DNA of 64,000 bases from Spongiivirga sp046524175 (GCF_046524175.1 NZ_JBEFZF010000006.1:124001-188000); one strand, 5' to 3'. Positions 1-8,801 are shown, counted from the stretch's first letter. Notes: generated from the sequence alone by a model not told the origin. Program-made: numbers and translations.

Positions 1-1
1 G

Positions 2-1273
2 GAGTTAAAAGAAGGCGAAGTACTGTCATCTATTGCGCAGAATTACTTTTCGAAAGACTCGGTAAGAATTCAGTTCAAAGTTTTAGACCCAGTAGCTAAA
101 ACCAACCTAAGCATTAGTTTCCTCCCATCTCAAACCGAAGCTTATAAACCCAATAACTCAATCCTTTCTTCATTTTGGTTACAGCCCTACTTAAAAAACG
201 GCCTTAACGATCTTACTCATTATTTGACTAATATGGATAGAAAAAAAGGTTATGAACTTGACAACCTACTGATAACAAAAGGATGGAGCAGTTATGACTG
301 GAACAACATTTTTGAATCTACCCAAAAAGAAAATTACGAATTTGAAGATGGTATCGCATTTAGTGGAAAAGTAATAAATGCCAAAAAACGCAAAAATAAG
401 TTAGTGTTGCTTAACCCTGCCTCAAGAGCCCAATATTATGCAGAGGTTGATAGTACCAGACACTTTCAAATTAAAAATGCTTATTCTTTTAGGGGAGACT
501 CCTTAAGAGGATTTATATTCACTAAAAGAGGCAACTATTCAAAGCCGTATTTTTCAATTGACTCAATTAAAAAAGGAGAAGGTCACCTAATAAGTGAGCA
601 GTATTTCGCTAGCATAAAAGAGTCTGAAGAAAATTCCATGTTTAATAATAAAGAACTCGGTAGTCTTATTGAGCTAAGCAATGTTGATCTTTTTGGCAAG
701 AGAAAGAAATTCTATGTTTATGGAGGCAGCACAAGCGCAAAAATCGTTGATGAGTATTATGGTTCATTATCTAACTATATTCGACGACTGGGCTATTTAG
801 TAAGCCCAACAAACCCCTTGTCAGGCGAACTTGACGGTTATCTTTATGCTTATAAAATAGTATTAGGTGAAATTAAAATAGTTCCTGTGATTACTTCGAA
901 TTCTGACGGTGCAGGTTTTTTTGATATCCCTTTGAGAAATATCAATTCGATTGGTTATAACCATTTAGGTGAAGGAAAATTTATTTATGTCAACGAAAAA
1001 AAGAACAAATATCAACTATTCGCAGATATCGTGCTTAAAGATGGATTTAAAAAACCTGATCAATATTATAATCCTAGATATAATTCATTTAACACAGATG
1101 CTTTTAAAACATATGGCGCATTGCACTGGGAAGGACAACTTACAGTTGATGAAGAAGGAACGAGTTATATTGACATTCCTAATTTTAATCAAAAAAACAT
1201 CAAAGTCTTTTTAGAGGGTATTTCGTCAAACGGCACTCTTTTCTCACAAGAACAGGAGCTGACAATTCACTAA
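2..1273 (+). CDS. MG2/TonB-plug-like secreted protein, C-terminal part (5' truncated by window edge)
   Basis: The reading frame is open from base 2 and ends at TAA 1271-1273, giving 423 residues, so the gene starts upstream of the window; the TTG at 224 is not a believable start because the frame continues through it. The C-terminal 60 residues (...FNTDAFKTYGALHWEG... to ...VFLEGISSNGTLFSQ) match the end of the next gene (...FENESFKNYGVNAWSP... VKLFIEGLSEMGNMVSQ), so the two are tandem paralogues. By that relation it belongs to the Bacteroidota family of surface or periplasmic proteins with an N-terminal MG2 (alpha-2-macroglobulin-like) domain and a TonB-plug-like region. Substrate and role are unknown. 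Confident about the gene and its paralogy, less about the function. Confidence 0.8.
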   Translation, partial: ELKEGEVLSSIAQNYFSKDSVRIQFKVLDPVAKTNLSISFLPSQTEAYKPNNSILSSFWLQPYLKNGLNDLTHYLTNMDRKKGYELDNLLITKGWSSYDWNNIFESTQKENYEFEDGIAFSGKVINAKKRKNKLVLLNPASRAQYYAEVDSTRHFQIKNAYSFRGDSLRGFIFTKRGNYSKPYFSIDSIKKGEGHLISEQYFASIKESEENSMFNNKELGSLIELSNVDLFGKRKKFYVYGGSTSAKIVDEYYGSLSNYIRRLGYLVSPTNPLSGELDGYLYAYKIVLGEIKIVPVITSNSDGAGFFDIPLRNINSIGYNHLGEGKFIYVNEKKNKYQLFADIVLKDGFKKPDQYYNPRYNSFNTDAFKTYGALHWEGQLTVDEEGTSYIDIPNFNQKNIKVFLEGISSNGTLFSQEQELTIH

Positions 1274-1545
1274 AACCCCACATCCCATAAACAATTGCTT
1301 TTGACCAGTAACTGTGTTTTTGTAGAAATCAAGAAAAACCGCTTACCATACTACCATTTGGCAGTGGTGAATTGTTGGGTATAATGTTATAGCATCTCTA
1401 CACCGATGGTCTTTGACGAATTCTCATTAAAATTTCGAGTCTTAGGAGTTTAGGGGACTTATTGGGCTTAGTTATTACTAAACAACTCATAGTCATCTTA
1501 TTAATTATCTGTATTTTCTTATCTTCATTGTAAAACTGACCAAAA
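1274..1545. other. intergenic region with no gene recognised
   Basis: This 272-bp gap separates two paralogous genes of the same orientation. I see no ORF with a convincing start, no strong terminator hairpin with a T-run and no perfect TAnnTTTG promoter box. It may hold the promoter of the following gene, but nothing in it is clear enough to call. Confidence 0.5.
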
Positions 1546-3852
1546 ATGAAATCCGCACTTCTTTTATTAATTAGTTGTTTTGGTTTTATTTCCTATTCTC
1601 AAGACACAGATAAGGTTATTGAACGCCAAAGAATACATCTACATCTTAACAAATCTGTATTTATAAAAGGCGAGCAGATCGGATTTACAACCTATTTATT
1701 CGACTTGGCCAATGAGTCTCCTGTTTATCAAAACCAATATATCTATGTTAACCTAATTGCTCCCTCAGGCAATCAGGTTGATCAAACAACAGTACTAAGC
1801 ATTAATGGTCAGGGCTCCGGAGTGTTTAAACTGCCAGATTCTTTAAAAAGCGGCATCTTCAGAATTCAAGCGTATACCTTAGCAATGAATGCTTACACGA
1901 AGGACACTTCTTTCAAAACGAGTATTACTGTTTTGGATTACGAAAATCAGCCAATAACATCGACCGATAGTGCGAAACCGATGTTTAGCGTTTATCCGGA
2001 GAGTGGAAATTTAGTAGCATCTGTTTTGAATAAGGTGGGAATTAAATGGAACAGGTCACTCGATAAATTGGCAGTAGTAGATTCAATAGTGTTTAAAAAT
2101 CATCAAAATAACGAACATCGTAGGATACAATTGAACCAGTTTGGGTACGGAAACTTTTCGTATATCCCGCTCTTTAAGGGTAAATACAGCCTAACTGCTT
2201 ATGAATATGACCGTTTTTATGAAATTGAGCTACCTGAAATTCAAGAAAAAGGTACCATCATTTCTAGTATAGACAATACTTTAAAAGAACAATTTATAAT
2301 CTCAGTTACTTCAAATAGGTTTGATAAAGACACTAACAATAAGCCGCGCTATTTGGTTATAATAAATGATCTTAACCAAGTTATATTGAAAAAGGAATTG
2401 CCTTACAATGTATATAATCAAGAAATCATTATTGAAAAGAAATTACTCAACAAAGGTGCTCATACAATTAATCTACTAACTAAGAAAAATAAGCTACTGG
2501 CGCAACGCAGTATATTCAATGCAACTAAACTTCGAAACAAAAAACTGCAATTGCTCAATATAAAACGTGAAAGAGACTCTATTTTTTTGTTGTTAAAGGC
2601 TGATATAGAAAAGAATGCCTCTAAAAAACTAAGTGTTTCTGCATTACCTGAAACTACGATTGCCAATTCTAAACTACAAAGTATTACCGCTTCGTTATAC
2701 CTAAATACTGCTATAGAACAAAAGGCACTACCCATACTTAATTTGTTAGACAATCCGTCAAAACGATTTCAATATGATTTGGATATGTTCATGCTAATGG
2801 AACCAATCAAGGCCCCTAAAAGAGGTAAAGATTTACTAGTAGAGCCATCTCTAAGTTTGTCAACGATTGCAGGATATGCGAATATTTTTGATGCTGAAAA
2901 CGAATCGCTAAGCGTCATGTTGTATTGTAATAAAAATGGGATTTTTGAAATCTCTCCAATGGATGAAAATAAGCGGTTCAATTTTGCTAATATTCCTTTG
3001 GTCAAAAATGCGGAGTTTACGCTAACGCTAGTAGATAAAAACGGTAAACCGCTGTATGCTAATTTTTTTATAACGACACAACCAAGATCAATAACTTTTA
3101 AATTTCCGATAGATTCAACTGACTTTACATCCAAACTTGTTAAAGATTCCACTTATACCAATTCCAAACTGTTCAAACGTCCAGAGCAATTAAAAGAAGT
3201 GGTCGTCACCGCATCTAAATTGAAGCGCAAGAAATTTTTCAGGGATTTTTATGGGGTTAACGTGGCCGCTAGCCAGCAAAACAAGGGTACTTTAGCCAAT
3301 TATTTAACAAGTCAAGGTTACGGATACCGATTTATGTCTCCATTATACCCTGACCCAAGAAGGGCAGGAAGTCGAGAATTAGTCAAAATAAAAAATGGAA
3401 CAGGTTTTTTATTTCCCGCGTTAATGGTAGATGGTGTGTTTACTCCATACGCGATGGACTATGCAGATGCTTTGAGAATGGATAATATTGATGAGATTTA
3501 TTACAGAAGACGAGATAGCAATGACGGTGGCCTTTTTGTAGTTTTCACAAAAGGTAAAAGCGATAAACCAATCCTAGAAAAAGATAGGGTTGCAAAAAAG
3601 TTTATTGTAAATCGCGGCTATGATATTGATGACTATTTACGACCCGACTACTACTCATTTGAAAATGAGTCTTTTAAAAATTACGGAGTCAATGCTTGGT
3701 CACCTACCTTACAACCAAATGAAGAAGGAATAGTCACGCTAGCTTTACCAGATGATAAACAATCAGGGGTTAAATTATTTATAGAGGGTTTGTCAGAAAT
3801 GGGCAATATGGTTTCTCAAGTTTTAGAAGTGGACTACAGGAAAACTAATTAA
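1546..3852 (+). CDS. secreted MG2-domain / TonB-plug-like protein (768 aa)
   Basis: Signal peptide at residues 1-19 (MKSALLLLISCFGFISYSQ). Residues about 28-140 carry the MG2-like pattern (HLHLNKSVFIKGEQIGF ... SGIFRIQAYT) typical of Bacteroidota proteins related to alpha-2-macroglobulin. Near residue 550 the string LKEVVVTA, followed by a region with VDG, resembles a TonB-receptor plug domain, but there is no long beta-barrel behind it, so it is not a TonB-dependent transporter. It is probably periplasmic or outer-membrane associated; partner and ligand are unknown. It is the paralogue of the truncated gene upstream and is followed after 10 nt by the DUF6090 gene, so the two are likely cotranscribed. 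Confidence 0.8.
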   Translation: MKSALLLLISCFGFISYSQDTDKVIERQRIHLHLNKSVFIKGEQIGFTTYLFDLANESPVYQNQYIYVNLIAPSGNQVDQTTVLSINGQGSGVFKLPDSLKSGIFRIQAYTLAMNAYTKDTSFKTSITVLDYENQPITSTDSAKPMFSVYPESGNLVASVLNKVGIKWNRSLDKLAVVDSIVFKNHQNNEHRRIQLNQFGYGNFSYIPLFKGKYSLTAYEYDRFYEIELPEIQEKGTIISSIDNTLKEQFIISVTSNRFDKDTNNKPRYLVIINDLNQVILKKELPYNVYNQEIIIEKKLLNKGAHTINLLTKKNKLLAQRSIFNATKLRNKKLQLLNIKRERDSIFLLLKADIEKNASKKLSVSALPETTIANSKLQSITASLYLNTAIEQKALPILNLLDNPSKRFQYDLDMFMLMEPIKAPKRGKDLLVEPSLSLSTIAGYANIFDAENESLSVMLYCNKNGIFEISPMDENKRFNFANIPLVKNAEFTLTLVDKNGKPLYANFFITTQPRSITFKFPIDSTDFTSKLVKDSTYTNSKLFKRPEQLKEVVVTASKLKRKKFFRDFYGVNVAASQQNKGTLANYLTSQGYGYRFMSPLYPDPRRAGSRELVKIKNGTGFLFPALMVDGVFTPYAMDYADALRMDNIDEIYYRRRDSNDGGLFVVFTKGKSDKPILEKDRVAKKFIVNRGYDIDDYLRPDYYSFENESFKNYGVNAWSPTLQPNEEGIVTLALPDDKQSGVKLFIEGLSEMGNMVSQVLEVDYRKTN

Positions 3853-3862
3853 TTACTACTCA

Positions 3863-4525
3863 ATGAAAAAAATAAAATGGCGTTATGCTCTTGGTGAAAT
3901 CTTGATTGTAATACTTGGTATATCGATTGCATTTAGTATGAATAAATATGCAGAGGAAAAACGCGATAAAAAACTAAAAAATCAATATGTAGAAAGTTTA
4001 ATAAGCGATCTGGAAGCCGATAAGACGATTTTAGAAGACAACATTACCCGTATGAATCAAAAGATTGATACGATAGCTCCCCTGTTGAAACAACTAACGA
4101 AAGATACTCCTAATAAAATAAGATTAACCAAAAACATCATAGCAGGTTCTATTATTACAGAATTCAGACCTCAGGATGTTACTTATAAAACCCTAATAAA
4201 CGCTGGAGATTTAAAACTATTTGATGACCTTGAACTCAAAAAGAGTATTCAAAGGCATTATTCCCAGACATATGGAGAATTAAGATCTGCATACGAAAGA
4301 GTAGAAAATATTAATGCAAAGTACTTAGCTGATTATTACATTTATAACAATTTCATGGATTTCACCTTAAGAGCAGGAGTGAATTTTAAGTTTAAAGACG
4401 AAAAACTATTGAAAGGGATATTCTTCTCAATATCTAATTCTATTCGATTAAAACTATACCGAGCTGAGCAAGGTATTAAAAGTTGCGAAGCCCTAATTCA
4501 AAAGTTAAAGGAAGAATCAGAATAG
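3863..4525 (+). CDS. DUF6090 family membrane-anchored protein
   Basis: A 220-residue protein with a basic N-terminus, one membrane segment at about residues 11-27 (ALGEILIVILGISIAFSMN) and a long charged helical, coiled-coil-prone remainder facing the periplasm. The opening (KKIKWRYALGEILIVILGISIAF) is the hallmark of the Bacteroidota DUF6090 family, whose function is not known. It starts 10 nt after the MG2-like gene and ends 12 nt before a convergent gene, so it closes this rightward transcription unit. Confidence 0.8.
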   Translation: MKKIKWRYALGEILIVILGISIAFSMNKYAEEKRDKKLKNQYVESLISDLEADKTILEDNITRMNQKIDTIAPLLKQLTKDTPNKIRLTKNIIAGSIITEFRPQDVTYKTLINAGDLKLFDDLELKKSIQRHYSQTYGELRSAYERVENINAKYLADYYIYNNFMDFTLRAGVNFKFKDEKLLKGIFFSISNSIRLKLYRAEQGIKSCEALIQKLKEESE

Positions 4526-4537
4526 GGTTAACAAACT

Positions 4538-4897
4538 CTAAATCCTTAACCCCGAATACAAAAAACAACTAGCAGCCAACGACAATAATAACCCAGGTAT
4601 TATTCCGCCTATAAAAAACCCTATTAAAGCATCCACAAAGACTAGTAATGCAACCAGCATTAAAATCCTTTTCCCACCTTGATCTAAAAAGGAAGCCAAA
4701 AACCCAAAAGCTGCCAGACTAAGCAGATGTATTGATGGATGCACGAACAACGTGGGTACAATATCTTTCAAAAAATCTTCGGCATTTGAGGCATATATCC
4801 TTTCTGAAACATAGGAGTACCCACTTCCGTGGAACAGTGCCATCATAATTAAAAGAACACTCCCAGAGATGCTTGAAATTTTGGCTTGCCGATTCAT
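4538..4897 (-). CDS. small polytopic membrane protein, unknown function
   Basis: A 119-residue protein dominated by hydrophobic stretches: about residues 8-28, 48-70 and a long segment from 75 to 117 that can hold two helices, so three or four transmembrane segments. A His in the first segment (ALFHGSGYSY) and another between segments (HPSIHL) are the only polar features that stand out. I do not recognise the family. It lies 61 nt downstream of the outer membrane barrel gene of the sigma factor module and may be its last member. Confidence 0.65.
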   Translation of the reverse strand: MNRQAKISSISGSVLLIMMALFHGSGYSYVSERIYASNAEDFLKDIVPTLFVHPSIHLLSLAAFGFLASFLDQGGKRILMLVALLVFVDALIGFFIGGIIPGLLLSLAASCFLYSGLRI

Positions 4898-4958
4898 TGG
4901 TCTTTGTATTATGAATTTAAAAACTGAGGTATAAGTTAATATACCTCAGCCCATTTTC

Positions 4959-6080
4959 TTAATCCATGTCAAATCGTACACCAACGGACAGGTTGCGTTG
5001 CTCAACTGCTTGATCTTTGAAAATTGGATTTAGATCGTACTTGGCATACACTCCAACAGTACCAATTGCGGCATAAGCGCTTAGACCATACACCAATTTA
5101 TTGGTTTGATAACTGCGTTTTATTTTATCTTTTACACGATCTCCATCTCTGCGATATTTAAGTTTCTGACGGGTCCCAATATTGAATCCTGCATAACCCC
5201 CTATTCCGATTTTGAAGTGTCTACGTGTATAATAACGGACGTAATCATCACGTTCTCTTTTTGATGAACTTCCAAATTCAAAATGGACCGGCACTACTAA
5301 ATTGTCCATTCTAAACTTTGATTTATTTAGCTCTTCAGGAAACTCCTCCAACGAAATCACACCGTTATTATCTACAAAATATTGGTTGTTATCCGGTTTT
5401 AAGCCATTCCATTGGAAGGACACTCCGTACTTAAATCGAAGCCAGTTAGAGTTGTCAAAAACACGCGTTCGCCACGCCCAACCCAATTCTAAAAATCGTG
5501 ATCCCACAAATTTGTAAGGAGAATCGCCCAGCTCCTCACCATCAATAATTGCATTGTTCAGCCCGATAGCAAAAACAAACTGCGAATAGGTACGGCGGTC
5601 ATATCTATAGTTATTTCCGTTAATACTCCAGAATCGATCGTCATGAGAAACATATACTCGACTTTTACGTTCGGTTTTCTCGTTTCCATAATTATTATCT
5701 CGGCGATATGTACGTTCGTCATTCAAATACACCCATTCACCTGATGACTCCTTCTCCGTAGAAACTGTTTTAGGCAACTGTCGTTCTAACAAGGCAATTC
5801 TGTTATCTAAAATTGCGATTCTATTTTCAATGTTCAGTGCGCGAACTCTTGCTGCTTCCTTTTTAAGTGCTTGCGCTTCTTCAACAGTGATTTCTTTTTT
5901 ATCTAAACGCTCATTAATTGCTTCCACTTCTTTTTTTAAGGCTTCTCGCTCTTCAAAAGCAACTTGATCGCGTTCTTTTTTAAGTTGTTCTATCTTCTGT
6001 TTTTGCTGTACAGGATTCGTTTGGGCATTGAGGTTGCTTAGAATAAGACAACTACATACAATAAGTAAAAAATGTTTCAT
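4959..6080 (-). CDS. outer membrane beta-barrel protein with N-terminal coiled coil
   Basis: Signal peptide at residues 1-19 (MKHFLLIVCSCLILSNLNA), then a Lys/Glu-rich coiled coil at about residues 22-105 (heptad-like KIEQLKKERDQVAFEEREAL), then about 250 residues of alternating polar/aromatic strands ending in LSVGVRFDMD, which fits a small outer membrane barrel of the porin-like type seen in Flavobacteria. It sits 103 nt downstream of the anti-sigma-like gene and is probably a member or target of that ECF module. Ligand unknown. The barrel call is by strand pattern only. Confidence 0.7.
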   Translation of the reverse strand: MKHFLLIVCSCLILSNLNAQTNPVQQKQKIEQLKKERDQVAFEEREALKKEVEAINERLDKKEITVEEAQALKKEAARVRALNIENRIAILDNRIALLERQLPKTVSTEKESSGEWVYLNDERTYRRDNNYGNEKTERKSRVYVSHDDRFWSINGNNYRYDRRTYSQFVFAIGLNNAIIDGEELGDSPYKFVGSRFLELGWAWRTRVFDNSNWLRFKYGVSFQWNGLKPDNNQYFVDNNGVISLEEFPEELNKSKFRMDNLVVPVHFEFGSSSKRERDDYVRYYTRRHFKIGIGGYAGFNIGTRQKLKYRRDGDRVKDKIKRSYQTNKLVYGLSAYAAIGTVGVYAKYDLNPIFKDQAVEQRNLSVGVRFDMD

Positions 6081-6183
6081 GTTGATTGTTGATTGTATCT
6101 GAGTGGTCCCCCTTCCTCTTACCGAAAGGGGAAGCTAACTCAAATTGATTGATGAAAGAATAAAAAATAATTAAAACAATAAA

Positions 6184-6894
6184 TTAATTGTTACGGTTAG
6201 CGACAGCTGTTTTTGTTTTCTGAAATCCGTTTTTGATTGCTTCAAAGACACGGTCTCTAAAGGTGCGATCTAACTCAGTTTCCACATCGAGCAACAAAGC
6301 ATCAGCATCGACTGTTTTTGTATTTTGATTAATAATTGATTTTAGTTTTAAGTCTCGTTCAGCAGATGCTAATAAGGCTTCCACCTCTGCATTGGTAATA
6401 GAATCTTTTTCTTCTTTAAGCTTTTGCACTTGGGCAACTACCTCGGCAACTTTGGTATCAAAGTAACTCATCGCCTCTTCATCCTGGGCGGCAATTACCA
6501 CGTCATTTTTGATCTCTTCTTTTGCCAACTTCACAATATCTTGTTCGCGTTCATCTTCCACCACTACTACTACTTTTTCTTCTATTTTACTTTCAGTTAA
6601 AATAGCTGGGGTACTTATAGTTGCATCGTCAACTTTTTCTTCTTTTATCTCCGTTTCTTTATTTACAATCTGCTCTTGATTTTGACCATCCCTCACTGTG
6701 CTAAATTGATACCACAGAAAGGTACCGATAAGACCAATTAAGCAAGCTGCAATTGCATATTTCCAATAGGCTATTCCAGGCTTGTCTTCGCCATCTAACT
6801 GCTCACTAAGTCGTTGCCAAGCATCAGCAGAGGGAGTGATTTCCCGTTCGCTTAATTGCTTTTTAACCTGATCTTCAAATTTATGCTGTGCCAT
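6184..6894 (-). CDS. single-pass anti-sigma-like membrane protein
   Basis: From the MAQHKFEDQV start the protein has about 236 residues; an upstream ATG at 6906 adds MQPS and is possible. The N-terminal 40 residues are cytosolic (DAWQRLSEQLDG is typical of anti-sigma-like partners in Bacteroidota), one membrane helix follows (about residues 41-60, YWKYAIAACLIGLIGTFLWY), and the rest is an acidic, coiled-coil-prone periplasmic part. The gene overlaps the 3' end of the ECF sigma gene by 14 nt, the usual arrangement for a sigma factor and its membrane-bound regulator. No zinc-binding anti-sigma motif is seen, so binding to the sigma factor is inferred from context. Confidence 0.7.
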   Translation of the reverse strand: MAQHKFEDQVKKQLSEREITPSADAWQRLSEQLDGEDKPGIAYWKYAIAACLIGLIGTFLWYQFSTVRDGQNQEQIVNKETEIKEEKVDDATISTPAILTESKIEEKVVVVVEDEREQDIVKLAKEEIKNDVVIAAQDEEAMSYFDTKVAEVVAQVQKLKEEKDSITNAEVEALLASAERDLKLKSIINQNTKTVDADALLLDVETELDRTFRDRVFEAIKNGFQKTKTAVANRNN

Positions 6895-7453
6895 GCTGGG
6901 TTGCATTTAGTTTTATTAATTGTTGTTGAAGCATTTTCCGTGCTTTAAATAGTTGCGACTTGGATGTGCTTTCACTTATTCCTAACACATCTGCAATTTC
7001 ATGATGCTTGTAGCCCTCCACTACATACATTACAAAAACTACTTTGTACCCTTCTGGTAGATTGTCTATCAACTGTTGAATGTAAGCTACATCATACTCT
7101 TCGCTTGTTGGATATTCTACTGCAGCCATTTCTATTTCATCTGCTACAACCTCTAGTTGTTTTCGTTGTCTAAAAAAAGAAATACATTCTCTTACCATAA
7201 TCCTACGTATCCAACCTTCGAAACTACCTTCATGTTTAAAATCAACTACGTACTTGTAAACCTTCATGAAAGCAGTCAACATGACCTCTTCTGCTTTGTG
7301 TATATCCTTTATATATTGTCGGCAAACACTTAGCATTTTAGGCGCATATTTCTCGTACAAGTATTGCTGGGCTTTACGATTGCCCTGCGACACATGCTTA
7401 ATAAGCTTTGCTTCGTTTTTATAGAGTTGAATGACTTTCAACGATAGTTTCAT
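6881..7453 (-). CDS. RNA polymerase sigma factor, sigma-70 family, ECF type
   Basis: 190 residues. Region 2 spans about residues 25-95 (YLYEKYAPKMLSVCRQYIKD ... GWIRRIMVRECISFFRQ) with core-binding and -10 recognition helices; region 4 (about 130-182) has the helix-turn-helix (EGYKHHEIADVLGISESTSK). Regions 1 and 3 are absent, as in ECF sigma factors. It directs transcription of a small regulon, probably including its own operon: a matching ECF promoter lies just upstream (7471-7498). The downstream overlapping gene is the likely membrane-bound anti-sigma factor. Confidence 0.92.
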   Translation of the reverse strand: MKLSLKVIQLYKNEAKLIKHVSQGNRKAQQYLYEKYAPKMLSVCRQYIKDIHKAEEVMLTAFMKVYKYVVDFKHEGSFEGWIRRIMVRECISFFRQRKQLEVVADEIEMAAVEYPTSEEYDVAYIQQLIDNLPEGYKVVFVMYVVEGYKHHEIADVLGISESTSKSQLFKARKMLQQQLIKLNATQHGTA

Positions 7454-7470
7454 TAGGTTCTCTATTTACA

Positions 7471-7498
7471 TAGACGAAACTAAAATAAAAATGGTTGC
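7471..7498 (-). promoter_or_regulatory. ECF-type promoter of the sigma factor operon
   Basis: On the minus strand GCAACC (7498-7493) is followed after exactly 16 nt by CGTCTA (7476-7471). An AAC-containing -35 and a CGTC-type -10 with a 16-17 nt spacer is the usual ECF sigma promoter form, and it differs from the TAnnTTTG box of the housekeeping sigma. It lies about 18 nt upstream of the sigma gene, so autoregulation is the natural reading. Confidence 0.6.
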
Positions 7499-7587
7499 CC
7501 AGGATTGAAAAAAAAGTTTTCAGTTTGCTATTGCTTGAATCGAATTTCAAACTAAAAAGCTAAAAATGAATACTGTAGTCCTATGGT

Positions 7588-8481
7588 TTATGAGGTTAAT
7601 TCTCGGAATAGGCTTTCAAGGTTTTGGTTTTGTTGATCGAGTTTCAAAATTTTAAGTTGGTTATCATGAGCAAAGTCGAATACTGCCGCCCTCATATCGG
7701 TATCGGTATCAAAAGTTAGTTCGTATAAAAACCCGCCAACATTTCGTACACTTTTGACATGATCGATTCTTTTGAGTAATACTTCCTCTACTCGATAATC
7801 AAACTCGACTTCAACTACCTGTTGCTGCCCTTTTCTCAGGTCTTCTAGTTTTTTGTCAGCAACAATTTTTCCCTTGTTTATAATAATCACCCGATCACAA
7901 ATAGCTTCTACTTCTTGCATAATATGTGTAGATAATAGCACGGTGCGATTGTTGCCAAAGCTTTTAATTAATGATCGAATATCAACCAATTGATTAGGGT
8001 CCAACCCAGTAGTAGGCTCATCTAAAATGAGTACCTCAGGTTCGTGTAATAATGCCGCTGCTAAACCCACACGTTGTCTATATCCTTTTGATAATTGGCT
8101 TATTTTTTTATGGGCTTCTGGAGCCAACCCAGTTTGCTCAATAACATCCTCTATTTTTTCTTTGGAAATATTGAAAACCCCTGCATTAAACCACAAATAC
8201 TCTCGCACATACATTTCTAAATACAATGGATTATGCTCGGGCAAATAGCCGACACTATTTCTCACCTCATTCCTATTTTTCTGAACATCATACTCGTTTA
8301 CCGCAACCTCTCCGTTGGTAGCATCTATTGTGGTAGTCAAAATTTTCATCATCGTCGATTTTCCAGCACCATTAGGCCCCAAAAAACCAACAACTTCTCC
8401 TTTTTCAATGGCAAAAGAAACATCATCTAATGCCAATTGCTGTTTGTAATATTTACTTACCCCTGCTACCTTAATAGACAT
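7588..8481 (-). CDS. gldA: gliding-motility ABC transporter ATP-binding protein GldA
   Basis: A 297-residue ABC ATPase with Walker A GPNGAGKST (about residue 35), signature LSKGYRQR, Walker B VLILDEPT and a switch His in STHIMQEVE, plus a C-terminal extension of about 80 residues. Sequence and length fit GldA of Flavobacteria, which works with the membrane proteins GldF and GldG and is needed for gliding motility in Flavobacterium johnsoniae. gldF and gldG are not in this window, as expected since gldA is often unlinked. A TATATTTG box on the minus strand (8506-8499) lies 18 nt before the start. It is divergent from the aromatic operon. Confidence 0.88.
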   Translation of the reverse strand: MSIKVAGVSKYYKQQLALDDVSFAIEKGEVVGFLGPNGAGKSTMMKILTTTIDATNGEVAVNEYDVQKNRNEVRNSVGYLPEHNPLYLEMYVREYLWFNAGVFNISKEKIEDVIEQTGLAPEAHKKISQLSKGYRQRVGLAAALLHEPEVLILDEPTTGLDPNQLVDIRSLIKSFGNNRTVLLSTHIMQEVEAICDRVIIINKGKIVADKKLEDLRKGQQQVVEVEFDYRVEEVLLKRIDHVKSVRNVGGFLYELTFDTDTDMRAAVFDFAHDNQLKILKLDQQNQNLESLFRELTS

Positions 8482-8600
8482 AAACCAAAATTATTAGACA
8501 AATATAAATGCTGTTTTTGTCAATAAATGAAGCTCACATTGATAATTTTTAAATGATATCAACATAAAAAATACTAATTCGTAAAAATAAACCCACAGTG

Positions 8601-8631
8601 TTTGATTTTTAACAAACTAACACTACATTAG
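8601..8631 (+). promoter_or_regulatory. promoter of the pheA leader transcript
   Basis: TTTG (8601-8604), 19 nt spacer, TACATTAG (8624-8631), which matches the Bacteroidota form TTG-N19-TAnnTTTG with one change. It predicts a start near 8637-8640, about 12 nt before the leader-peptide ATG at 8651. Confidence 0.55.
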
Positions 8632-8650
8632 CCCTATTGAAATAAAACAA

Positions 8651-8734
8651 ATGATTAACAACACTTATTTCTGGAACCGTTTTTACTTTTTCTTCTTTTA
8701 TTTTAAAGAAAGAACGGGACACTCATGTAAATAA
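8651..8734 (+). CDS. Phe/Tyr-rich leader peptide of the aromatic operon
   Basis: A 27-codon ORF, MINNTYFWNRFYFFFFYFKE plus seven residues, followed by TAA. Eleven of 27 residues are aromatic (7 Phe, 3 Tyr, 1 Trp), with the run FYFFFFYF at codons 11-18. It lies between a good promoter and an intrinsic terminator just before prephenate dehydratase. This is the layout of a classic attenuation leader: a ribosome stalled at uncharged Phe or Tyr codons would change folding of the RNA downstream. It was too short for a standard gene call. The inference rests on composition and position. Confidence 0.75.
   Translation: MINNTYFWNRFYFFFFYFKERTGHSCK
8693..8720 (+). promoter_or_regulatory. candidate antiterminator and pause elements of the pheA attenuator
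   Basis: TTCTTT (8693-8698) can pair with AAAGAA (8705-8710) as an early hairpin over the aromatic codons. CGGGAC (8715-8720) can pair with GTCCTG (8762-8767), the 5' arm of the terminator, with one G-U pair; that pairing would prevent the terminator. The 1:2 / 2:3 / 3:4 scheme is inferred; the helices are short. Confidence 0.5.
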
Positions 8735-8756
8735 GTATTGTTACTTAAATATAAAT

Positions 8757-8788
8757 GAAAAGTCCTGATAAAATCAGGACTTTTTTTT
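8757..8788 (+). terminator. intrinsic terminator (attenuator) before pheA
   Basis: AGTCCTGA (8761-8768), five-nt loop, TCAGGACT (8774-8781), then a run of T to 8788: a perfect 8-bp stem, extendable by A-U pairs. It sits 22 nt after the leader-peptide stop and 13 nt before the pheA start, so all operon transcripts must pass it. Confidence 0.85.
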
Positions 8789-8801
8789 ATGCAATAAGCA
8801 A

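Noticed and set aside
2769..3152. Open frame of 127 codons on the minus strand
   Set aside because: Antisense to the MG2-like gene, which has a signal peptide and family motifs; the antisense product has no recognisable feature.
6095..6135. CCCCTT/AAGGGG hairpin before the outer membrane barrel gene as a terminator
   Set aside because: The stem is short with a large loop and no T-run follows on either strand.
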